This document shows, piece after piece, positions 1-5,913 of a stretch of DNA of 9,191 bases. Origin of the DNA: Actinomycetota bacterium. Lineage in GTDB: Bacteria; Actinomycetota; Actinomycetes; Nanopelagicales; Nanopelagicaceae. A program made the translations under genes and the position numbers. The stretch spans positions 1-9,191 of the forward strand of contig CANLTP010000029.1 of NCBI GenBank assembly GCA_947494085.1, in the 5' to 3' direction. Numbering within the stretch: the first letter of the stretch is position 1; each line of letters starts with the position of its first letter. The notes beneath the pieces were generated by a model, which searched no databases, was not told the origin of the DNA, and was given only the letters and a program-made list of their open reading frames with translations.

Positions 1-547
1 TAACAACCGCTTCAAATTTTGGAGTTAATTTTCTTAAATGATCGAATCGGAACGAAACTCCACAATTTCCATCAAACTCAAAGAGATACTGAATCTCTCC
101 CATTTCTCTATAACGAACAACCCGTGAAATTTTTCCATTTAGTGGAATCTTCACCGTTACCAAATTGTCGGTCGCATTATCAAAACCAAAACCACCATGA
201 GCTTTGTAATTTCCACCTCGCTCCTGCCCTGGATAAAGAATTGATGTGACCTTTGATAAGTCAACTGGCGTTTGAAGAAGTGGAGTTGGACATGATGGCG
301 ATGGAATGACACCAGCACTTGGAGATGAGGATGTCGGTGCGGTTGGTGAAGCGTTCTTTGTGCCAACACCTTTACTCCAAACAAGTTTCTTGCCGCTCTT
401 GATACAGGTGTAATTGATCCCTGCGGATGCGCTGATTTGGCCAAGTTTTTTACAAGTAGTACCTGGTTTCACCGCCGCTGTTGCAGTTGAAAGATTTAGC
501 GTAAGAGCTAAGCATCCAATTACTATGGTTGCAGCTATTCGCTTCAT
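1..547 (-). CDS. Secreted protein of unknown function, possible M23-like domain, 3' end cut by window
   Basis: An open frame runs from the ATG at 547 off the left edge, giving 182 complete codons. Residues 1-25 form a signal peptide (MKR, hydrophobic stretch, then TATAA), so the product should be exported. VIGC at 9-12 is lipobox-like, but the hydrophobic stretch before it is short, so I favour signal peptidase I. Residues 32-60 carry a two-cysteine motif (C32 and C48, YTCIKSGKKLVW), followed by a Ser/Pro/Thr-rich linker at about 66-92. The end of the linker has C86. The remaining part has AHGGFGFD (116-123), a beta-rich stretch and FRFDHL (166-171), which vaguely recall the first His...Asp and the later His-Leu of M23/LytM peptidases. 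The spacing HGGFGFD is not the canonical HxxxD, and the final HxH would lie outside the window. The gene is real with good confidence; the peptidase idea is weak. It follows gabD by 26 bp and may be co-transcribed or use its own promoter. Confidence 0.82.
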   Translation of the reverse strand, partial: MKRIAATIVIGCLALTLNLSTATAAVKPGTTCKKLGQISASAGINYTCIKSGKKLVWSKGVGTKNASPTAPTSSSPSAGVIPSPSCPTPLLQTPVDLSKVTSILYPGQERGGNYKAHGGFGFDNATDNLVTVKIPLNGKISRVVRYREMGEIQYLFEFDGNCGVSFRFDHLRKLTPKFEAVV

Positions 548-554
548 ACCTCCA

Positions 555-560
555 AGAATA
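555..560 (-). promoter_or_regulatory. Candidate -10 hexamer (TATTCT) for the secreted-protein gene
   Basis: On the minus strand TATTCT ends 7 nt before the ATG at 547, which would make the transcript leaderless or nearly so. A GGAGG also lies in these 7 nt but only 1 nt from the ATG, too close for normal Shine-Dalgarno use. No clear -35 is visible. The site sits in the 26-bp gap after gabD. Confidence 0.35.
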
Positions 561-573
561 TCAACGAGATAGG

Positions 574-1998
574 TTAAATATCTACGCCAATGTATTTGGT
601 TTCAAGGAATTCATAGATACCTGCAAAGCCACCTTCGCGGCCAAGCCCGCTCTGCTTTACACCACCAAATGGTGCGGCTGGATCTGAAATAACGCCGCGA
701 TTAATTGCAACCATTCCAGATTCAATTGCTTCAGCAGTTTTGATTGCACGCTTTAAATCGCTGGAATACACATAACTAATCAAGCCGTATTCAGTTGCAT
801 TCGCTAATTCAATTGCTTCGGCATCGCCTTCGAAAGTAACAATTGGTGCGACAGGGCCAAAGACTTCGTTATTTAGAATTGGGTTTGTCTTATCTACAGT
901 TACAACCGTTGCTGGATAAAACGCGCCGGCACCTTCAGGTGTTGAGCCTCCGAGGATTAATTTTCCACCAGCTTTGACAGCAGCTGTAACTAGTTCTGCA
1001 ATCTTGTTACGTTCTTTAATAGAAACGCTGGCACCAAGTTGGGCGCCATCTTCTAAGCCCGGGGCAAGCTTTAGCGCACCCATAGCTTTTGCAAACTTTG
1101 TTGTGAATTCTTCAGCCACGCTCTTTGCAACAATAAAACGATTTGCTGCGGTGCAAGCAGCGCCACCATTGCGCATCTTTGCAAGCATCGCGCCAGCTAC
1201 TGCATCATCAATGTTTGCATCATCTAGAACTACGAATGGTGCATTTCCACCAAGTTCCATCGATGTGCGAAGCACGTTATCTGCAGACTCTTTTAGAAGA
1301 GTGCGGCCAACTTCGGTTGAACCGGTAAAAGATAAATTACGAACACGTGGATCGTGCAGCATCTTTGAAATCATTGGGCCGGTTTTTGATGGCAGAATAA
1401 AATTGACCACACCTTTTGGAACGCCGGCACGCTCTAAAATTTCAACGATTGCGAGCGCAGTTAGTGGAGTTTCACTTGCAGGTTTTAAAATAACTGTGCA
1501 ACCTGCTGCCAGTGCTGGGCCAATCTTTCGCGTTGCCATTGCTGCAGGGAAATTCCATGGCGTGATCAAAAGTGAGACACCAATTGGTTGGTGGGTAACG
1601 AGAATTCTTTTATCGCCCGAAGGTGCTTGGCGATAATCGCCAGGTGTGCGCACAGCTTCTTCGGCAAACCAACGGAAAAATTCTACGGCATAAGTAATTT
1701 CACCTTTGGCATCGGAGAAAACTTTTCCGTTCTCCATTGAAACAATCTTTGCCAGATGATCTGCTTCAGCAATCATGATTTCGAAAGCTTTACGTAAGAT
1801 TTCACTGCGGACTCGAGGTGCAGTTTTTGACCAGGTTTTAAAGGCGTTGTGCGCTGCGGTTACTGCGGCATCACATTGAGCCTCGCCCGCGGTTTGAACT
1901 TCGGCAATTACATTTCCGGTGCTTGGATCGGTTACAGGCAGGGTGCCGTCACCTTTTACCCATGCGCCGTCGATATAAAGGTCGGTTTTTAATTGCAT
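574..1998 (-). CDS. gabD: Succinate-semialdehyde dehydrogenase, NAD(P)-dependent (aldehyde dehydrogenase superfamily)
   Basis: This 474-residue cytosolic enzyme has the usual family length and should oxidise succinate semialdehyde to succinate, the last step of GABA and related C4 degradation feeding the TCA cycle. Visible motifs are PWNF with N149, the coenzyme segment ILKPASETP (K172, S175), FTGSTEVG at 224-231, MELGGNAP with general base E248, nucleophile C282 in GGAACTAANRF, NNEVFGP with E378, and the C-terminal PFGGVKQSGLGREGG (443-457) typical of the SSADH subgroup. Lys and Ser in KPAS match the residues that contact the NADP 2'-phosphate in E. coli GabD, so NADP use is inferred. No transaminase gene is adjacent, so the source of substrate is not shown. 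The ATG at 1998 has no Shine-Dalgarno but a TANNNT box at the leaderless position. A related semialdehyde substrate cannot be excluded. Confidence 0.93.
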   Translation of the reverse strand: MQLKTDLYIDGAWVKGDGTLPVTDPSTGNVIAEVQTAGEAQCDAAVTAAHNAFKTWSKTAPRVRSEILRKAFEIMIAEADHLAKIVSMENGKVFSDAKGEITYAVEFFRWFAEEAVRTPGDYRQAPSGDKRILVTHQPIGVSLLITPWNFPAAMATRKIGPALAAGCTVILKPASETPLTALAIVEILERAGVPKGVVNFILPSKTGPMISKMLHDPRVRNLSFTGSTEVGRTLLKESADNVLRTSMELGGNAPFVVLDDANIDDAVAGAMLAKMRNGGAACTAANRFIVAKSVAEEFTTKFAKAMGALKLAPGLEDGAQLGASVSIKERNKIAELVTAAVKAGGKLILGGSTPEGAGAFYPATVVTVDKTNPILNNEVFGPVAPIVTFEGDAEAIELANATEYGLISYVYSSDLKRAIKTAEAIESGMVAINRGVISDPAAPFGGVKQSGLGREGGFAGIYEFLETKYIGVDI

Positions 1999-2004
1999 GC
2001 GGCA

Positions 2005-2010
2005 AGCATA
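2005..2010 (-). promoter_or_regulatory. Candidate leaderless -10 hexamer (TATGCT) for gabD
   Basis: Read on the minus strand, TATGCT is followed by exactly 6 nt and then the gabD ATG, placing the A of ATG at the expected +1. It matches the actinobacterial TANNNT pattern. No Shine-Dalgarno precedes the ATG and no convincing -35 is seen. Confidence 0.5.
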
Positions 2011-2026
2011 CGCCCCGATTGCGAAG

Positions 2027-2032
2027 TAAAAT
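2027..2032 (+). promoter_or_regulatory. Candidate -10 hexamer (TAAAAT) for the KimA-like gene
   Basis: TAAAAT matches TATAAT at five of six positions and would start a transcript near 2039, giving a leader of about 35 nt that contains the AGGA at 2067-2070. No good -35 is visible. It lies within the 75-bp divergent spacer shared with gabD. Confidence 0.3.
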
Positions 2033-2066
2033 TAATTCCAGTGAACTGAAGAATTCCCCGATAACT

Positions 2067-2070
2067 AGGA
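2067..2070 (+). promoter_or_regulatory. Shine-Dalgarno-like AGGA, start choice for the KimA-like gene
   Basis: AGGA lies 3 nt before the GTG at 2074 and 9 nt before a second in-frame GTG at 2080. The spacing favours 2080 slightly; the difference is only two residues. Confidence 0.45.
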
Positions 2071-2073
2071 AGA

Positions 2074-4425
2074 GTGGCTGTGCCAAAGTCTTGGACTGAT
2101 GACGCCCCAGAACCAATGGTTCTCCAAGAGCATGCGCGTTTAGCGGATCCGATTTCCTATCGAATCAAACGCCGGCTTTTAGGTAATCCGATAAATCGCC
2201 ATTCCCTAGCTGATCAACGACTTTCTAAAAAGTCCGCTTTTGGAATTCTCTCTTCTGATTGCATCTCATCTTCTGCCTACGGTGGCGAACAGATATTGGT
2301 TGCACTTATTCCAGCTTTTGGTTTAGCAGCTTTTGCAATATTTCCGCCAATGGTGGCAATCATTCTTGCCATGCTTCTGATTATCACCTTTTCATATCGA
2401 GATGTGATCGCAACTTACACAAGAACTGGCAGCGCTTATATTGTTGCAAAAGAAAATTTTGGGACCAAAGTTTCTTTGGTTGCGGCAATTGAACTGATGT
2501 TTGGTTACATTATTACGGTAGCGATTCAGGCTGCTGCTGGTGTAGCGGCGATAATTTCAGCGCTTCCTGAACTCTCTGATATTAAAGTTGAGATAACCCT
2601 TGCCGTAGTTATTCTCTTAACATTTGTTAATTTACGTGGGGTTAAAGATGCTGGTCTGATTTTTGTTCTACCCTCTTATTTATTTATGTTCTCTATGTTT
2701 ACTGTATTCGGTTTTGGTATTTATCGGCATATCAATGGCACTCTGCCAAACTATGCAACTCAAAATGAAGGTCTGCTGCCACTTGGCGAATCCCAAGGTT
2801 TGATTTCACTCGCTGCTGCTCTACTAATTTTGAAAGCATTTGCTAACGGCAGCGCATCTCTTACTGGGTTGGAAGCGGTATCTGATTCTGTTCCACTTTT
2901 CAAAAGTCCAGAACATAAGAATGCTCGTACAACTCTTACTCTTATGGCGCTCACTTTAGGAACGCTGATTATGGGAATTGCTTGGTTGGCTCAGAAAACA
3001 ACTGCCGTTCCTTATGCTGAGGGAACTCCAACAGTTATCTCTTTAGTTGCAAAAGCAGCGCTGGGAGATAGCGCATTTGGGAATATCTTCTTCTATATTG
3101 TCCAAGCAGGTACGACATTTATTCTCTTTGCTGGAGCTAATACTTGCTATAACGCATTTCCAAACCTTGTCAGTATTGTTGCAAAAGATGGGTTTCTACC
3201 AAAACGCCTAACTCAACGTGGCCATCGGTTGGCGTTTTCAAATGGGATCATTTTTATTACAGGCGGAGCATCAATTCTGGTGATTGTTTCAGGCGCAAGC
3301 ATCACAGCCTTAGCAGCAATTTATGCCTTAGCTGTCTTTGTTGGATTTGCAATCACTGGATTAGGGATGGCACGAAAAACATTACGGGAAAAAGTGAGTG
3401 GCAACCGTAAGAGTTTATTCCGGCTAGTTCTCCATTCCCTCTCTGGGAGCATCGCACTCATTACCGTTGTAGTTCTCTCTGCGGTAAAGTTTTTTGAAGG
3501 AACATGGATTGTTGTTATCGGAACCCCGATAGTTGCCGCACTTATGCTTAATTTTAATCGCCAATATATGCGTGAGAGAGAAGCCCTTCTCCTTACTACC
3601 TCACATCAGAGAGCAACATCAATTGCTCGCCATGATGTTAGTGTTCTTGTTGACAATCTAGATTTAGCAACAATTGGTGCAATTAGATATGCCCGATCTT
3701 TAAATCCCAGACACTTGAATGCGGTTCATCTTGTTATTGATGATAAGTGGGCAGAAACAATTAGTGCTGGTTGGGCTGCAAATGCTGCAGTAAGCGATGT
3801 TCCACTGATTTTGATTGATTGCCCGGATCGCAGACTTCCTAATGCCGCAGTTGATTACGCAATTCGTTCTACAACCAATCGTGATGTTGAGTTAACTCTG
3901 TTGCTTCCACGTCGTTCTTATTCAAGATTCTTAGGTCGAGTTCTGCATGACCAAACAGCTGAAGCAATTGCTGCTCCAATCTCGCAATTAGAGCGGGTTG
4001 TAGCAACGATTATTCCTTTTGACGTAGAACGTATTTTGGATTCTGGAGTTCGTCGCAATGAAACTGTTGCTGCGCAAGTACCAGCCAAAGAGGCAAAGAA
4101 AGTTTCACAACCGAAGCCGCAGAGCTCTGATTCTGCTCCAGTTGGCCATTACAACGAAAACATTCTGCCGATTTCAAATGCAACTTGGCGCAGACGAGCA
4201 CATGTTCGTGGCCAAGTAACTGCAATTAGAACTGCGCCATCGGGCGGTGCACCAAGAGTTGAAGTTGAAATTTGGGACACAACCGGTGGAATTACTCTGC
4301 ATTTCTTAGGACGTCGCGAAATTGCTGGCCTTGATGTTGGTTCAACAATTTGTGCAGAAGGTATGGTCGGTGAAACCGAGGGATCACTTACAATTCTAAA
4401 TCCTTCTTATGAAATCGTAATCTAA
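2074..4425 (+). CDS. KimA/YdaO-like APC-superfamily transporter (probable K+ importer) fused to a C-terminal OB-fold domain
   Basis: The 783-residue product has a membrane core of about 12 helices at 58-500. It resembles B. subtilis KimA, the proton-coupled K+ importer, in SSDCISSSAYGGEQIL (60-75), YRDVIATYTRTGSAYIVAKEN (start of the third helix), FGYIITVA (143-150), SASLTGLEAVSDSVP (260-274) and FSNGIIF (388-394). From memory of KimA, the cation-site residues D36, Y43, Y118, T121, T230 and E233 correspond to D62, Y69, Y145, T148, T264 and E267 here, while KimA D117 and S125 become G144 and Q152. Residues 515-650 look like the USP-like cytosolic region, followed by a charged linker (655-700). 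Residues 705-783 form an OB-fold-like domain (WRRRAHVRGQV, FLGRREIAGL, EGMVG, LNPSYE) that I know as a separate small protein in other actinobacteria. General annotation would be amino acid permease; K+ transport is an inference. The start is GTG 2074 or 2080. Confidence 0.9.
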   Translation: MAVPKSWTDDAPEPMVLQEHARLADPISYRIKRRLLGNPINRHSLADQRLSKKSAFGILSSDCISSSAYGGEQILVALIPAFGLAAFAIFPPMVAIILAMLLIITFSYRDVIATYTRTGSAYIVAKENFGTKVSLVAAIELMFGYIITVAIQAAAGVAAIISALPELSDIKVEITLAVVILLTFVNLRGVKDAGLIFVLPSYLFMFSMFTVFGFGIYRHINGTLPNYATQNEGLLPLGESQGLISLAAALLILKAFANGSASLTGLEAVSDSVPLFKSPEHKNARTTLTLMALTLGTLIMGIAWLAQKTTAVPYAEGTPTVISLVAKAALGDSAFGNIFFYIVQAGTTFILFAGANTCYNAFPNLVSIVAKDGFLPKRLTQRGHRLAFSNGIIFITGGASILVIVSGASITALAAIYALAVFVGFAITGLGMARKTLREKVSGNRKSLFRLVLHSLSGSIALITVVVLSAVKFFEGTWIVVIGTPIVAALMLNFNRQYMREREALLLTTSHQRATSIARHDVSVLVDNLDLATIGAIRYARSLNPRHLNAVHLVIDDKWAETISAGWAANAAVSDVPLILIDCPDRRLPNAAVDYAIRSTTNRDVELTLLLPRRSYSRFLGRVLHDQTAEAIAAPISQLERVVATIIPFDVERILDSGVRRNETVAAQVPAKEAKKVSQPKPQSSDSAPVGHYNENILPISNATWRRRAHVRGQVTAIRTAPSGGAPRVEVEIWDTTGGITLHFLGRREIAGLDVGSTICAEGMVGETEGSLTILNPSYEIVI

Positions 4426-5079
4426 TTACTTTCTAACAAATAGCAAACGCGCAACTAATAAACCAATTGGCAATCCGATTACCTGCGCAATCATGAAAAT
4501 CCAAGCTGAATTCATTGTTATACCTGCAAATGAATCACTCCAGATTCGTGCAAATGTGACTGCTGGATTTGCAAAGACAAAAGATGAAGTCGCATAAAAA
4601 GCTGTGGTTATCCAGGCTGGAATAATGTAAGGCGCAAGATTTGTTCGTTTCTGATCAATTAATAAGTGAATAATCATGACAAGGCCAGCAGTTGCAAAAA
4701 TTTCACTAAAAAATAAGTTTGTTCCGGTGCGTTCGTTTTGGGATTGAAATATTGCTGGCTTATCAAATATTAGGTTTGCAAATACTGTGCCACAAAATCC
4801 ACCAATGAATTGCGCAACGATGTAAGCAGCTGCGCTTTTTCCATCAATTCGATTTTTAAATAACTCACCCAATGTGACTATCGGATTGAAATGTGCTCCA
4901 CTTATCGGGCCGAATAATGTAATTATCAGAAAGAGCATAGAAACGATTGAGATCGCATTAATTGTTAATTGGATACCTTCATCTTGGGTCAAATTCGTAG
5001 CCATAATCCCAGAGCCAATTACGGCCGCGAGAAGAAGGGCAGTTCCAAGGAATTCTGCGAATATTTTCTGTAGTTTCAC
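4426..5079 (-). CDS. MIP-family channel (aquaporin superfamily, AqpS-like)
   Basis: This 217-residue inner-membrane channel has six predicted helices and two half-helices. The first pore motif is SGAHFNPIVT with N65-P66-I67 (Ile replaces the usual Ala) and the second is NPAVT with N171-P172-A173. The residue after the second NPA, the selectivity-filter Arg in water and glycerol channels, is V174. This NPAV pattern together with GSGIMAT (22-28), LFGPISGAHFNP and SDSFAGI (181-187) fits the bacterial AqpS group often found with arsenic genes and able to pass metalloid or methylated acids. No ars gene is present here, so the substrate is open. The frame is open up to an ATG at 5157, but the added 26 residues look unlike an MIP N-terminus and would leave 6 bp before pstP. 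GTG 5079, just before KLQKIFAEFLGTALL, is the better start. The stop codon abuts that of the convergent transporter. Confidence 0.9.
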   Translation of the reverse strand: MKLQKIFAEFLGTALLLAAVIGSGIMATNLTQDEGIQLTINAISIVSMLFLIITLFGPISGAHFNPIVTLGELFKNRIDGKSAAAYIVAQFIGGFCGTVFANLIFDKPAIFQSQNERTGTNLFFSEIFATAGLVMIIHLLIDQKRTNLAPYIIPAWITTAFYATSSFVFANPAVTFARIWSDSFAGITMNSAWIFMIAQVIGLPIGLLVARLLFVRK

Positions 5080-5086
5080 AACTCTT

Positions 5087-5092
5087 AATTTA
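5087..5092 (-). promoter_or_regulatory. Candidate -10 hexamer (TAAATT) for the MIP channel
   Basis: TAAATT on the minus strand fits TANNNT and ends 7 nt before the GTG at 5079. This supports that start and a leaderless or near-leaderless transcript. No clear -35 is present, and the region is AT-rich enough for chance matches. Confidence 0.3.
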
Positions 5093-5105
5093 GTGGAAAG
5101 ATATG

Positions 5106-5123
5106 GGCTATCGAGTTTTAGCC
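5106..5123. repeat. Inverted repeat GGCTA-N8-TAGCC between the MIP channel and pstP
   Basis: Perfect 5-bp arms (5106-5110 and 5119-5123) are separated by 8 bp in the 84-bp divergent spacer. It could be a regulator site for either gene or a chance repeat. Confidence 0.3.
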
Positions 5124-5148
5124 ACGTGAACAAATACTGAACAAGTAA

Positions 5149-5154
5149 GGGAGG
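5149..5154 (+). promoter_or_regulatory. Strong Shine-Dalgarno GGGAGG for pstP
   Basis: AAGGGAGG ends 9 nt before the ATG at 5164. It is the only strong, well-spaced ribosome-binding site in the window and fixes the pstP start. Confidence 0.75.
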
Positions 5155-5163
5155 CAAACTGTA

Positions 5164-5913
5164 ATGTCAACGAAATTGGCATTTAAGGTTTTCGCACTCT
5201 CCGATCTTGGATTAGTGCGTGAAGGCAATGAAGATTCTGGATTAGTTTCTTCTAATTTAGTCGCGGTTGCAGATGGTATGGGTGGGCATGCTGGTGGCGA
5301 AGTTGCATCAACAATTGCTATTACTGCGCTTACTGCAAAAGAGATCAATGATGATTCGCTCTTAACAATTACGAAAGAGATTGATTTAGCAATTCTAAAT
5401 CGCACTAATGCACAACCAGATCTCGCTGGGATGGGAACCACTCTTACAGCGCTTCACATAAATAAGGATTTGGTTGAACTTTTACATGTTGGTGATTCTC
5501 GGTGCTATGCATTTACTGGTGGAAAGTTAAATCAATTAAGTAATGATCACACAGTTATGCAAGAGCTAATTGACCAAGGAAGAATTACTCCGGAGGAGGC
5601 GGTCAGCCATCCGCAACGCTCTCTGTTGACTCATGCATTAATGGGTGATTCTGGATTTGAACCTGTTATTCAACTTTATCCAATAAAGCTTGGTGATCAG
5701 TTTCTACTATGCAGCGATGGCTTAACAAGTGTTTTATCAGATTTTGAAATTGCCAAAATTTTGAAGAAGTATTCCGGTAAAGAATTAGTTGAAAATTTAG
5801 TAACGGAAACAAAAGCTAAAGGCGCACCAGATAACGTAACTGTAATTTGGGCCGAAATAGTTTTGGAAGAAGATGCCAGCTCCACGGCTTTGATTGGGGC
5901 AGCACGTGCTTAA
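5164..5913 (+). CDS. pstP: PP2C-family Ser/Thr protein phosphatase PstP, soluble form
   Basis: The 249-residue product is a PPM/PP2C metal-dependent phosphatase that should dephosphorylate PknB and its substrates, acting as the off-switch of the Ser/Thr kinase system. Motifs in order: SDLGLVREGNEDS (13-25), ADGMGGHAGGEVAS (36-49, metal site D37-G38), GMGTT (89-93), HVGDSR (108-113), SNDHT (126-130), LLCSDGL (181-187, D185) and APDNVT (221-226, D223). Mycobacterial PstP is about 500 residues with a membrane helix and an external domain. Here the protein ends about 20 residues after the catalytic domain and lacks any membrane segment, so it is cytosolic. The pknB frame starts before its stop codon, so the two are co-translated. 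No fhaA/fhaB genes precede it and no rodA, pbpA or pknA follow it. Confidence 0.95.
   Translation: MSTKLAFKVFALSDLGLVREGNEDSGLVSSNLVAVADGMGGHAGGEVASTIAITALTAKEINDDSLLTITKEIDLAILNRTNAQPDLAGMGTTLTALHINKDLVELLHVGDSRCYAFTGGKLNQLSNDHTVMQELIDQGRITPEEAVSHPQRSLLTHALMGDSGFEPVIQLYPIKLGDQFLLCSDGLTSVLSDFEIAKILKKYSGKELVENLVTETKAKGAPDNVTVIWAEIVLEEDASSTALIGAARA

Noticed and set aside
157..444. Minus-strand open frame of 95 codons at the left edge
   Set aside because: It overlaps the secreted-protein gene in another frame on the same strand; the other frame has a signal peptide and a sensible start.
974..1636. Long plus-strand open frame opposite gabD
   Set aside because: It lies wholly antisense to a gene with clear aldehyde dehydrogenase motifs and shows no domain pattern of its own.
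5080..5157. N-terminal extension of the MIP channel to ATG 5157
   Set aside because: The extra residues do not look like an MIP N-terminus and would remove nearly all space for the divergent pstP promoter.
5894..5905. TTG 5894 as the pknB start
   Set aside because: GTG 5906 has a G-rich site at good spacing and gives a typical N-terminus shortly before the kinase domain; TTG has no such support.
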